Origin: Ruminococcus sp.
GTDB taxonomy: Bacteria > Bacillota > Clostridia > Oscillospirales > Acutalibacteraceae
NCBI GenBank assembly: GCA_003521625.1
Contig: DPHV01000031.1
Coordinates: 62,001-126,000, forward strand
DNA length: 64,000 bases
Direction: 5' to 3'
Part shown: positions 34,159-42,326 of the stretch, in pieces
Layout: each line of letters starts with the position of its first letter
How positions within the stretch are numbered: position 1 is the first letter of the stretch
Position numbers and translations under genes: made by a program
The notes under the pieces: generated by a model
Told to the model about the DNA's origin: nothing
The model's database searches: none
The model's input: the letters and a program-made list of their open reading frames with translations, nothing else

Positions 34159-34235
34159 TTCAATTCTAAAAAATCCAAAATCTGCTTCATATAAAACTGC
34201 ACTATCCGAAAACAATAATTTCGGAGGTGTTTTAA

Positions 34236-34409
34236 ATGGACGACTGGTATATGTGGCAGGCGTTTTTTACAACGGGCAGCGTTCTTGACTATCTTCGCTA
34301 CAAGAGTATCCAGAACGCTAAGGACACCGGTGCTGACACCGTTTTAAGGGAGGAAACCGATGAAATTCCGGACGGAAGGACTTATAATCAAGGAACAGAA
34401 TATTGGTGA
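34236..34409 (+). CDS. YqzL-like small protein
   Basis: A 57-residue protein too short for most gene finders. It starts Met-Asp-Asp-Trp-Tyr-Met-Trp-Gln-Ala-Phe-Phe-Thr-Thr-Gly-Ser-Val-Leu-Asp-Tyr-Leu. The pattern Trp-x-x-Phe-x-x-Thr-Gly-x-x-x-x-Tyr-Leu is that of the YqzL family, whose gene sits between era and recO in Bacillus. The position here is the same. TCGGAGGTG lies at proper spacing from the ATG. Its last 50 bases overlap the start of recO in another frame. The function is unknown in any organism I can recall. Confidence 0.75.
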   Translation: MDDWYMWQAFFTTGSVLDYLRYKSIQNAKDTGADTVLREETDEIPDGRTYNQGTEYW

Positions 34410-35103
34410 GCAGGACAAGCTCGTTTTTGCCCTTACCAAATCCAACGGCGTAATAAAGGCGTTTGTCAGAGGTGCAAAAAATATCAAAAATCAGAAGTGC
34501 GCCTCAACTTCGCTGCTTTCATATTCCCGATTCACAATCTACAAGGGTCGGGACAGCTACATAATCGGCGACGCACAGACTATCCGCATTTTTTCAAAGC
34601 TGAGAAGCGACGTCAAAAAAATGTGCCTTGCCCAGTATTTCTGCGAGCTTGCGCTGACAATCTGCCCGAGAGAGCAGAAAGCAGATTCCTTTTTAAGCCT
34701 TATTCTCAATTCGCTGTATCTGCTCGGCGAAGAAAAACGGAGCGCAGAACTTATAAAGCCTTGCTTTGAAATGCGCCTTGCAAGTATGGCAGGCTATATG
34801 CCCGACCTGCGAATGTGCAGAGAGTGCGGAGAATACTGTCCCGATACAATGTATTTTCTCCCAAAGCTCGGTATGCTCGAATGTGTCGCCTGTCACAATA
34901 AAAACGGCGAAATTGCGATTGAGCTTAACCCCTCAACTCTCACAGCCTTACGGCACACTGTTTATGCTGATGATGATAAGTTGTTTTCATTTTCGCTTTC
35001 AGAACAGGGACTTGAGGTGCTGAATCAGGCAAGCGAAAGCTATTTAAAATACAGATTTGAAAAGGATTTCAAAACATTGACATTTTACAAAATGATAAGT
35101 TAA
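34360..35103 (+). CDS. recO: DNA repair protein RecO
   Basis: A 247-residue mediator that, with RecR, loads RecA on SSB-coated DNA. An N-terminal OB fold (Glu-Gly-Leu-Ile-Ile-Lys-Glu-Gln-Asn-Ile-Gly-Glu-x-Asp-Lys-Leu) is followed by a helical part with a four-Cys zinc site, Cys-Arg-Glu-Cys-Gly and Cys-Val-Ala-Cys. The ATG has GGGAGG upstream, inside the overlapping small gene. It is 9 nt ahead of mutS2. Confidence 0.96.
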   Translation: MKFRTEGLIIKEQNIGEQDKLVFALTKSNGVIKAFVRGAKNIKNQKCASTSLLSYSRFTIYKGRDSYIIGDAQTIRIFSKLRSDVKKMCLAQYFCELALTICPREQKADSFLSLILNSLYLLGEEKRSAELIKPCFEMRLASMAGYMPDLRMCRECGEYCPDTMYFLPKLGMLECVACHNKNGEIAIELNPSTLTALRHTVYADDDKLFSFSLSEQGLEVLNQASESYLKYRFEKDFKTLTFYKMIS

Positions 35104-35112
35104 GGATAAATT

Positions 35113-37476
35113 ATGAACAGACATTACAAAACACTCGAACTTGATAAAATACTCGAACGCCTTGCAGGCAGAACAAATATTGACGATGCACGTGAAATGG
35201 CGCTTAAATTAGAACCGCAGTTCGACTTGAAAAAGGTTCAGCTTCTCTTAAAGCAGACCGATGACGCAGTAGTTTTAAGCGGAAAATTCGGTGCGCCGTC
35301 ATTCGGCGGAGCGGCAAACTGTGCAAATCAGCTAAGACGTGCACAGGCAGGCGGCTGTCTTTCAACAGGAGAGCTTTTGAAAATTGCGCAGACTTTAAGA
35401 ATAACCCGCACCGTCAAGGAGTGGCACTCAAGATTTGCAAACACCGAAACTGCGCTTGATATCTATTTCAGCGGACTGATTTCCAATAAATTTTTGGAGG
35501 AAAAAATCACCTCTGCAATTTTAAGCGAGGACGAAATCGCCGACAGCGCAAGCACAGCCTTGTCGGATATTCGCCGCAAAATCCGCACTGCATCTTCAAA
35601 GGCAAGAGAAGTGCTTGACAAAATTATTCACAGCTCAACATACATAAAGTACCTTCAGGACGCTATTGTTACCCAGCGTGACGGACGGTATGTTGTGCCT
35701 GTAAGGAGCGAATGCCGCAACAATGTGCCCGGACTTGTGCACGATACCTCGTCAAGCGGTGCGACTGTTTTTATTGAGCCGATGGGCGTTGTGCAGGCAA
35801 ACAACGATATTAAAATGCTGAAATCAAAAGAGGAGGAGGAAATCGAGAGAATCCTCTTTGAATTGTCTGCAAGCGCAGGAGACTTTGCCGATACGATAAT
35901 CAGAAGCTATAATAATCTCGCAAATCTCAACCTTATTTTTGCCAAGGCTGACCTTGCGTATTCAATGAAGGCTTCAATGCCTGTAATGAACGACAGGGGC
36001 ATAGTTGACATAAAGCAGGCAAGACATCCGCTGATTGACAAGGACAAGGTTGTTCCGGTTGACATCGTACTCGGAAAATCCTTTGACACACTCGTAATCA
36101 CAGGACCGAATACAGGCGGTAAAACTGTTACGCTTAAAACGCTCGGTTTGCTTACGCTTATGGCAATGTGCGGACTTCTTGTGCCGTGCGCAGACAACAG
36201 CGAGCTGTCGGTTTTTAGACGTGTGCTTGTTGATATCGGCGACGAGCAGAGCATAGAGCAGTCTCTGTCAACCTTTTCGGCACATATGACGAATATTATA
36301 CAGATTATCAAGCTTGCAAACGCAGGCTCGCTCTGTCTTATTGACGAGCTTGGCGCAGGAACAGACCCTGTTGAGGGTGCGGCGCTTGCTATTGCAATTC
36401 TTGAAAAACTGCGCACACGTCACGCAAAAATTGCGTCAACAACCCACTATGCAGAATTAAAGGAATTTGCACTGCGTACAGAGGGAGTAGAAAACGGCTG
36501 TTGCGAATTTGACGTAGCAACGCTCAAGCCGACCTACAGACTTTTAATCGGCGTACCGGGAAAAAGTAACGCTTTTGCGATTTCAAAAAGGCTCGGAATA
36601 GACTCTGGAATTGTTGACAGAGCACAGGAGCTTGTTTCTACTGAAAGCAGACAGTTTGAGGACGTTGTAGAGAAGCTTGAAAAACGCCGTCAGAGCCTTG
36701 AAAAACAGCTTGAAAACGCAAACAGACTTACTGCAAAGGCGAACACCGAAAAGCAGAAAGCCGAGAATGAAATGCTCAAAGCCAAAAAGGACGCAGAGCG
36801 TGAAATTGAAAGAGCAAAGCAGGAGGCACAGCGCATAATTTCAAAGACAAGAGCACAGGCTGACGCACTTGTTGAGGAGCTTGAAAAAGCGAGAAAAGCA
36901 AAAGAAATGAGCGCCGAGGCACGCTCAAAGCTGAAACGTGACATTGACAAAATGGAGGCGCACGCAGACCCGATTCAGGCGAAAAAAGCGCCGAACGAAG
37001 AATATAAACTGCCACGACCGCTGAAGGTCGGCGACAGCGTCCTGATTTACGATATTGACAAGAACGCAACCGTACTTGCACCGCCCAACAAAGAGGGACT
37101 TGTGCTTGTTCAGGCAGGAATTATAAAAACAAGAGTTGACATTAAAAACCTGAGGTTGTTAAAATCGCAGAATAAGCCTGCCGCAAGTCAGTTCCCAAGC
37201 AGGCGCAATGTGCCGAGCAGAATGGACGTTCGCCCCGAAACTGAGGTTGACGTTAGAGGAGAAACTGCATTTGACGCAGTCAATATTGTCGACAAGGCGA
37301 TTGACAACGCCGTATTGTCGGGCGTAAGCAAAATCACGATTATTCACGGAAAGGGAACAGGCGTTCTTCGTCGTGAAATCAATCAGTATCTGAAATCAAA
37401 CAAAGCAGTCAAAAGCCACCGCCTCGGCGTATTCGGCGAGGGCGAGGACGGCGTAACGATTGTTGAGCTGAAATAA
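35113..37476 (+). CDS. mutS2: Endonuclease MutS2
   Basis: A 787-residue MutS-family ATPase with a nuclease tail, acting in recombination control and in rescue of collided ribosomes. Walker A is Gly-Pro-Asn-Thr-Gly-Gly-Lys-Thr (about residues 334-341), and Walker B Asp-Glu-Leu-Gly-Ala-Gly-Thr-Asp-Pro. A coiled coil spans about 515-620, a KOW-like part follows, and the last 75 residues are an Smr domain with Val-Asp-Val-Arg-Gly and Ile-Ile-His-Gly-Lys-Gly-Thr-Gly. The length is normal. It runs directly from recO. Confidence 0.97.
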   Translation: MNRHYKTLELDKILERLAGRTNIDDAREMALKLEPQFDLKKVQLLLKQTDDAVVLSGKFGAPSFGGAANCANQLRRAQAGGCLSTGELLKIAQTLRITRTVKEWHSRFANTETALDIYFSGLISNKFLEEKITSAILSEDEIADSASTALSDIRRKIRTASSKAREVLDKIIHSSTYIKYLQDAIVTQRDGRYVVPVRSECRNNVPGLVHDTSSSGATVFIEPMGVVQANNDIKMLKSKEEEEIERILFELSASAGDFADTIIRSYNNLANLNLIFAKADLAYSMKASMPVMNDRGIVDIKQARHPLIDKDKVVPVDIVLGKSFDTLVITGPNTGGKTVTLKTLGLLTLMAMCGLLVPCADNSELSVFRRVLVDIGDEQSIEQSLSTFSAHMTNIIQIIKLANAGSLCLIDELGAGTDPVEGAALAIAILEKLRTRHAKIASTTHYAELKEFALRTEGVENGCCEFDVATLKPTYRLLIGVPGKSNAFAISKRLGIDSGIVDRAQELVSTESRQFEDVVEKLEKRRQSLEKQLENANRLTAKANTEKQKAENEMLKAKKDAEREIERAKQEAQRIISKTRAQADALVEELEKARKAKEMSAEARSKLKRDIDKMEAHADPIQAKKAPNEEYKLPRPLKVGDSVLIYDIDKNATVLAPPNKEGLVLVQAGIIKTRVDIKNLRLLKSQNKPAASQFPSRRNVPSRMDVRPETEVDVRGETAFDAVNIVDKAIDNAVLSGVSKITIIHGKGTGVLRREINQYLKSNKAVKSHRLGVFGEGEDGVTIVELK

Positions 37477-37498
37477 AAGCAGGAAACGGAGCAGAAGT

Positions 37499-38014
37499 AT
37501 GAAAAAGCAATTCCTTGATTCGGGAAAAATTGTAGGCACTCACGGCATAAAGGGAGAAGTCAGAATCGAGCCTTGGTGCGATTCACCCGAGTTTTTATGC
37601 GCCTTTAAAAAGCTGTATCTTGACGAAAACGGACAGACCTTTATCGAAGTAAAATCACGCCCTCACAAGAACATAACCCTTGCAAAAATCAAGGGGGTTG
37701 ATACCATAGAAGCCGCTGAAAAATTCAGAGGAAAAATTGTATATATAAACCGTGAGGACATAACTCTTGACGAGGGCGTAAATTTTGTTCAGGACTTAAT
37801 CGGGCTCGAGGTAAGGGACGCTGAAAACGGCACTGTTTACGGCAAGCTAACCGATGTTCTGCGTACGGGTGCGAACGATGTTTACGAAATCACCGACAGC
37901 AATAACAAAAAGTATCTTGCACCCGTTATTGACGAGGTCGTTGAGAAAATCAACGTTGACGGCGGCTTTGTGCGTATTCACCCGATGAAAGGAATATTTG
38001 ACGATGAGGATTGA
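37499..38014 (+). CDS. rimM: Ribosome maturation factor RimM
   Basis: A 171-residue protein with the N-terminal RimM barrel (Gly-Lys-Ile-Val-Gly-Thr-His-Gly-Ile-Lys-Gly-Glu-Val) and a PRC barrel (Asp-Leu-Ile-Gly-Leu-Glu-Val, later Tyr-Leu-Ala-Pro-Val-Ile). It binds S19 and helps mature the head of the 30S subunit. It overlaps trmD by 11 nt, so the two are coupled. In most relatives these follow rpsP-khpA. Here they follow mutS2. Confidence 0.97.
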   Translation: MKKQFLDSGKIVGTHGIKGEVRIEPWCDSPEFLCAFKKLYLDENGQTFIEVKSRPHKNITLAKIKGVDTIEAAEKFRGKIVYINREDITLDEGVNFVQDLIGLEVRDAENGTVYGKLTDVLRTGANDVYEITDSNNKKYLAPVIDEVVEKINVDGGFVRIHPMKGIFDDED

Positions 38015-38687
38015 CATAATAACCTTATTCCCCGAAATGTTCGAGCCTGTGTTAAACGAGAGCATAATCGGCAGGGCACAGAAGAGTGGAGCAATTGAAA
38101 TTGTCTGCCACCAGCTTCGTGACTATGCGTTTGACAAGCATAGGCGGGTTGACGACACTCCTTACGGCGGAGGAATGGGTATGCTTATGAAAGCCGAGCC
38201 GATTGCTCTTTGCTTTGAGGATATATGTAAACAGACAGGCAAGAAGCCGCATTTTGTCTATATGTCGCCGCAGGGCAAAACGCTTACGCAAAAGCGTTTG
38301 AGAGAGCTTTCGGACGTTGAAAATATATGTATTCTCTGCGGTCACTACGAGGGTGTTGACCAGCGGCTTTTAGATACATTTATTGATGAGGAAATTTCAA
38401 TCGGCGACTATGTACTTACGGGCGGTGAGCTTCCTGCAATGGTGTTTGCCGACGCTCTTGCAAGAATGGTTCCCGGAGTGCTTTCAAACAACGAGTGCTT
38501 TACCGAGGAAAGTCACTTCAACGGACTTCTGGAATATCCGCAGTACACAAAGCCCTCAGAGTGGAGAGGGATTGAAGTTCCCGAGGTGCTTTTAAGCGGT
38601 CACCACGCAAATATCGATAAATGGCGCAAAGAAAAAAGCCTTGAGGTCACAAAGCAAAAACGCCCCGATTTGCTTGAAAATAACTGA
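38004..38687 (+). CDS. trmD: tRNA (guanine-N1-)-methyltransferase TrmD
   Basis: A 227-residue SPOUT enzyme that makes m1G37 in tRNA and guards the reading frame. The start Met-Arg-Ile-Asp-Ile-Ile-Thr-Leu-Phe-Pro-Glu-Met-Phe, the Pro-Tyr-Gly-Gly-Gly-x-Gly-Met segment, and the knot with Cys-Gly-His-Tyr-Glu-Gly-Val-Asp-Gln-Arg and Gly-Asp-Tyr-Val-Leu-Thr-Gly-Gly-Glu-Leu are all present. ATG at 38004 gives the family N terminus. TTG at 37998 is less likely. No rplS follows. Confidence 0.98.
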   Translation: MRIDIITLFPEMFEPVLNESIIGRAQKSGAIEIVCHQLRDYAFDKHRRVDDTPYGGGMGMLMKAEPIALCFEDICKQTGKKPHFVYMSPQGKTLTQKRLRELSDVENICILCGHYEGVDQRLLDTFIDEEISIGDYVLTGGELPAMVFADALARMVPGVLSNNECFTEESHFNGLLEYPQYTKPSEWRGIEVPEVLLSGHHANIDKWRKEKSLEVTKQKRPDLLENN

Positions 38688-38796
38688 TATTCGGTATTTA
38701 TGTATGAAAATTTTACTCAATCCTTGTAAAATTGCACAAGAAACGATTTGATTTTTTGACCTCAAGTGAATATTAATACGAAAATATTTTAGCGTA

Positions 38797-38825
38797 TTGA
38801 CCTTGATAATAAAAAAGATTATAAT
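38797..38825 (+). promoter_or_regulatory. Sigma-A promoter of the HPr gene
   Basis: TTGACC (38797-38802), 17 nt, TATAAT (38820-38825). It is placed 68 nt upstream of the HPr start. Confidence 0.8.
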
Positions 38826-38892
38826 ATGTATTAAATCAAGCCTTTAAGGTTTTTTCGGTTTAAATTTTAATATGTCAGAGAGGGTTTTCAAA

Positions 38893-39156
38893 ATGTATGT
38901 TAAGGAAGTTTTAGTACAGAATAAAGCCGGCTTACACGCTCGCCCGGCAACTTTCTTTATCCAGAAAGCTAACGAGTACAAGTCAACAATCTGGGTTGAG
39001 AAGGAAGAGCGCCGTGTTAACGCAAAGAGTCTTCTTGGCGTACTTTCACTCGGTATTATCGGCGGAACAACAATCAAGATTATTGCTGACGGCTCGGACG
39101 AAACCGACGCAGTTGAAGGTCTTGTTGCTCTTGTTGAATCAGGTTTTACTGAATAA
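38893..39156 (+). CDS. ptsH: Phosphocarrier protein HPr
   Basis: An 87-residue HPr-domain protein. The phosphoryl-carrying His is in Gly-Leu-His-Ala-Arg-Pro-Ala (residue 15), and the regulatory Ser is in Asn-Ala-Lys-Ser-Leu-Leu-Gly-Val-Leu-Ser-Leu-Gly (about residue 46). It should therefore serve both PTS transfer and, as a HPr-Ser-P, catabolite control. The His rules out Crh. It is transcribed alone, without ptsI, with its own promoter and terminator. ATG at 38893 has AGAGGG eight nt upstream. An in-frame ATG at 38872 has no site. Confidence 0.94.
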   Translation: MYVKEVLVQNKAGLHARPATFFIQKANEYKSTIWVEKEERRVNAKSLLGVLSLGIIGGTTIKIIADGSDETDAVEGLVALVESGFTE

Positions 39157-39174
39157 TTGTAAACTCACAGCATA

Positions 39175-39204
39175 TTTTTGGGCGGAATTATCCGCCCTTT
39201 TTTG
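39175..39204 (+). terminator. Terminator of the HPr gene
   Basis: GGGCGGA (39180-39186) and TCCGCCC (39191-39197), four-base loop, then six T. It ends about 25 nt before uvrC, which thus probably has weak read-through or an unseen promoter. Confidence 0.85.
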
Positions 39205-39228
39205 TTTTATGAATTTGGCGGTGAAATT

Positions 39229-41079
39229 ATGAACCCTAAAATGCAGGAACTGCGTAAAAAGGCAATGGCACTGCCGCTTTTGCCGGGCGTTTATATTATG
39301 CACGATAAAAGCGGAGAAATTATATATATCGGCAAGGCAAAGACACTCAAAAACCGTGTCAGCCAGTACTTCGGCTCACAGAACAATCACGCCGAAAAGG
39401 TGCGCAGAATGGTTGACAATGTCGACGATTTTGAATATATCATCACCGACAGCGAATTTGAGGCGCTGATTCTTGAGTGCAGTCTTATCAAACAGCATAC
39501 GCCGAAGTACAACATTCTGCTCAAGGACGACAAGGGCTACAGCTATATCAGGGTGAGTTCGGGCGACTGGGGCAGGCTTTCGTATGTTCTGCAAAAGAAG
39601 GACGACGGTGCGCAGTATATCGGGCCGTACAAGAGTAGTTACTACGTAAAAAGTGCAGTTGAGGAGGCTAACAAGATTTTTATGCTCCCGACCTGCAACA
39701 GGCGTTTTCCGCAGGATTTCAGAAAGGGCAGACCTTGCCTTAACTACCACATAAAGCAGTGTATGGCGCCCTGTACAGGCAGGGTAAAGCTAAAGGATTA
39801 CAAAGAAAGCCTTGCACAGGCGCTTGACTTTTTAAAGGGCGGCTCGTCAAACTCAATTAAACAGCTCACGGCACAAATGGAGGAAGCCGCAGAAAACCTC
39901 GAATTTGAGCGTGCCGCAAGAATCCGTGACAAGATAAATGCGGTTAAGAAAATGGGTGAAAAGCAAAAGGTCGTCGCCAACAAGGTGCTTGACGAGGACG
40001 TTATCGCAAGCTTTACCGACGACGGAAAAATCTGTTTTCAGGTTTTCCGCTTTGAGGGCGGCAGACTGTTTGACAGAGAAAGCTTTATATTTGACAGCGG
40101 CGACAGCGAGAGCGAGTACGAGGAATTTCTGCTCGGCTACTACACAATCAGAAACGATGTTCCGAAGAATATTGCGCTTGACAGGGAGTTTGACGGCATA
40201 GAAGCACTCGCGCAGTGGCTAAGTGAAAAGCGTGGCAACAAGGTCAACGTAACCGTTCCGCAGAGGGGAGAGCAGGCACAGCTTGTTTCAATGTGCCGCT
40301 CAAACGCCGCCGAGGCGCTTGCACAGAAAAAGGGCGCAACGGTGCGTGAATACGGCGTGCTTGAGGAACTGAAAGAAACCCTCGGACTTGAAAAACTGCC
40401 GGAGTATATCGAGTCCTATGATATTTCAAACCTTGCAGGAACGGAAAACGTCGCAGGAATGATAGTCTATAAAAACGGCAAACCGCTGAAATCGGCATAT
40501 AAAAAATTCAAAATCAAGGGCTTTGAGGGACAGGACGACTATGCGTCAATGGCGGAGGTTATTTCACGCCGATTTGATGAATTCTATAAAGCAGAGGACA
40601 AAACAGAGGGTTTCGGAAAGCTCCCCGATTTGATTTTGCTCGACGGCGGCAAGGGACAGGTTGCGGCTGTAAAGCAGGTGTTAGAGAGAATGAACATAAG
40701 TGTTCCGCTTTTCGGTATGGTAAAGGACGACAAGCACCGCACACGTGCCGTAACAGGTGACGGCGGAGAAATTGCAATCAGCTCAAAGCGTGCGCTGTTT
40801 ACGTTTTTAAGCAAAATGCAGGACGAGGTTCACCGCTTTGCAATCGGCTATCATCACGCTCGCAGGAGCAAAAACACCTTTAAAAGCTCGCTTACGAATA
40901 TTGACGGCGTAGGAGAGGTAAGAGCAAAGTCACTTTTAAAATATTTCAGAACGATTGACAACATTTCAAAAGCAGATTTAACGGAGCTTGAAAACGCCCC
41001 GAAAATGACGAAGGACAGTGCACTTGCGGTTTACAGATATTTTCACTCCGATGACGAAAGGCAGACGGGAGCATTATAA
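39229..41079 (+). CDS. uvrC: UvrABC excinuclease subunit C
   Basis: A 616-residue nucleotide-excision-repair endonuclease. The N-terminal GIY-YIG domain reads Gly-Val-Tyr-Ile-Met-His-Asp, then Ile-Tyr-Ile-Gly-Lys-Ala (residues about 20-36). A UVR motif lies near 215, the RNase H-like domain near 380-540 (Ser-Tyr-Asp-Ile-Ser-Asn, Asp-Gly-Gly-Lys-Gly-Gln), and a helix-hairpin-helix pair at the end (Ile-Asp-Gly-Val-Gly-Glu). ATG at 39229 has GGCGGTG upstream and the family N terminus. The 17 codons upstream that could be read belong to the HPr terminator. Confidence 0.97.
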   Translation: MNPKMQELRKKAMALPLLPGVYIMHDKSGEIIYIGKAKTLKNRVSQYFGSQNNHAEKVRRMVDNVDDFEYIITDSEFEALILECSLIKQHTPKYNILLKDDKGYSYIRVSSGDWGRLSYVLQKKDDGAQYIGPYKSSYYVKSAVEEANKIFMLPTCNRRFPQDFRKGRPCLNYHIKQCMAPCTGRVKLKDYKESLAQALDFLKGGSSNSIKQLTAQMEEAAENLEFERAARIRDKINAVKKMGEKQKVVANKVLDEDVIASFTDDGKICFQVFRFEGGRLFDRESFIFDSGDSESEYEEFLLGYYTIRNDVPKNIALDREFDGIEALAQWLSEKRGNKVNVTVPQRGEQAQLVSMCRSNAAEALAQKKGATVREYGVLEELKETLGLEKLPEYIESYDISNLAGTENVAGMIVYKNGKPLKSAYKKFKIKGFEGQDDYASMAEVISRRFDEFYKAEDKTEGFGKLPDLILLDGGKGQVAAVKQVLERMNISVPLFGMVKDDKHRTRAVTGDGGEIAISSKRALFTFLSKMQDEVHRFAIGYHHARRSKNTFKSSLTNIDGVGEVRAKSLLKYFRTIDNISKADLTELENAPKMTKDSALAVYRYFHSDDERQTGAL

Positions 41080-41087
41080 AAAATTCG

Positions 41088-41137
41088 AAATTCGGAATGC
41101 GTAATTCGGAATTAATGGTCGCTATGCTCCGAATTTT
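41088..41137. repeat. Small repeat of the CGGAATGCGTAAT family
   Basis: ATTCGGAATGCGTAATTCGG followed by AATTAATGGTCGCTATGCTC and CGAATTTT. The second part matches 20366-20393 nearly base for base, and the first matches 53984-54009. The ends TTCGGA and TCCGAA can pair. It is non-coding. Confidence 0.75.
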
Positions 41138-41177
41138 CCACTCGATTTGTTAGCCGAGGCACTCGACTAAAATATTG

Positions 41178-41206
41178 TTGTAAAATCTGTTGTAATGTGT
41201 TATACT
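41178..41206 (+). promoter_or_regulatory. Promoter of rsmD-coaD
   Basis: TTGTAA (41178-41183), 17 nt, TATACT (41201-41206). The spacer and -10 lie inside the palindrome listed next. Confidence 0.6.
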
Positions 41207-41216
41207 TACAACAGAT
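41185..41216. promoter_or_regulatory. Perfect 11-bp inverted repeat over the rsmD promoter
   Basis: ATCTGTTGTAA (41185-41195) and TTACAACAGAT (41206-41216) with ten bases between. A third copy of TGTTGTAA lies at 41176-41183, in direct orientation. The two arms flank the -10 box, as an operator would. It has no T-run, so a terminator is unlikely. Confidence 0.6.
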
Positions 41217-41242
41217 AAAATACATTTAGAAGGATTAATGCT

Positions 41243-41791
41243 ATGCGTGTAATTACAGGTTGTGCAAGGGGCAGACGTCTTGAAACCCTTGAGGGCGAGG
41301 ACGTAAGACCTACTACCGACAGAATTAAAGAAGCAATTTTTTCAATTATCCAGTTTGAAACCGAGGGCAGAGCGTTTCTTGACCTCTTTGCAGGTTCGGG
41401 ACAGATGGGAATTGAAGCGTTGAGCAGAGGTGCAAAAACGGCTTATTTTGTTGACAATTCTAAAAAATCTCTCGATACCGTCAGGAGAAATCTTAAGACA
41501 ACCAAGCTTGAACAGAACGCAAAAACCTTTGCAATGGATTATCAGAGCTTTCTTGCAATGTGTAGTGAGCGTTTTGACATTGCGTTTCTTGACCCTCCGT
41601 ACAAAACGGGAATGTTGCAGAAATCGCTCGAGCTTGTGCCCGAAATTATGAACGAAACGGGCGTAATTATTGCGGAAAATCCGCTTGACGAAGAAATTTT
41701 GTCGAATTACGGCAATTTTGTACTTGACAGACAGTATCGCTATGGTAAAATAAAAATAAGTACATTCAGACATAAGGATTTTGTGCAATGA
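41243..41791 (+). CDS. rsmD: 16S rRNA (guanine966-N2)-methyltransferase RsmD
   Basis: A 182-residue SAM enzyme of the RsmD family. It opens Met-Arg-Val-Ile-Thr-Gly-Cys-Ala-Arg-Gly-Arg-Arg-Leu, has Arg-Pro-Thr-Thr-Asp-Arg-Ile-Lys-Glu-Ala, motif I Asp-Leu-Phe-Ala-Gly-Ser-Gly-Gln-Met-Gly-Ile-Glu-Ala, and the N6/N2-type active site Asp-Pro-Pro-Tyr (residue about 116). It overlaps coaD by four bases (ATGA), as is usual in Firmicutes, so the two are coupled. Confidence 0.97.
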   Translation: MRVITGCARGRRLETLEGEDVRPTTDRIKEAIFSIIQFETEGRAFLDLFAGSGQMGIEALSRGAKTAYFVDNSKKSLDTVRRNLKTTKLEQNAKTFAMDYQSFLAMCSERFDIAFLDPPYKTGMLQKSLELVPEIMNETGVIIAENPLDEEILSNYGNFVLDRQYRYGKIKISTFRHKDFVQ

Positions 41792-42282
41792 AAAAAACGG
41801 TTATTTGTCCGGGCAGCTTTGACCCGGTCACTCTCGGTCATCTTGACATAATAAAGCGTTCGGCTAATATGTTTGACCACGTCATTGTCGGCGTGCTTGT
41901 AAATTCCTCAAAAACTCCGTGCTTTTCTATTGACGAGCGAATCGGATTTTTAAAAGAGGTTACGCAGGACATTCCGAACGTTGAGGTAGTCAGCTTTGAC
42001 GGCTTGCTCGCCCAGTATTGCAAGGAAAGAAACGTTGACGCTATTGTAAAGGGGCTGCGTGCTGTTTCGGACTTTGAATACGAGTTTCAGATGGCTATTA
42101 CCAACAAAAAGCTCAATCCCCAGCTTGAAACAATTTTCCTTATGGCGAACTCGGAGTCTATGTATTTAAGCTCAAGTATGGTGCGTGAGGTTGCCTCAAT
42201 GGGCGGAGATATAAGCAATTTCGTACCAAAATGTATTCACGACAGAATAGTAAACAGGATTTCAAATTTAAGGAATCACTGA
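41788..42282 (+). CDS. coaD: Phosphopantetheine adenylyltransferase
   Basis: A 164-residue enzyme of coenzyme A synthesis (4'-phosphopantetheine + ATP to dephospho-CoA). The nucleotidyltransferase motifs Pro-Gly-Ser-Phe-Asp-Pro-Val-Thr-Leu-Gly-His-Leu-Asp and the late Leu-Ser-Ser-Ser-Met-Val-Arg-Glu are present, with Lys-Gly-Leu-Arg-Ala-Val-Ser-Asp-Phe-Glu-Tyr-Glu in the middle. The length is normal. It is coupled to rsmD and followed 44 nt later by the coiled-coil gene. Confidence 0.98.
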   Translation: MKKTVICPGSFDPVTLGHLDIIKRSANMFDHVIVGVLVNSSKTPCFSIDERIGFLKEVTQDIPNVEVVSFDGLLAQYCKERNVDAIVKGLRAVSDFEYEFQMAITNKKLNPQLETIFLMANSESMYLSSSMVREVASMGGDISNFVPKCIHDRIVNRISNLRNH

Positions 42283-42326
42283 ACAATAAACTTAATTCAG
42301 ATTGGATTATATAAGGAGTGGAAAAA

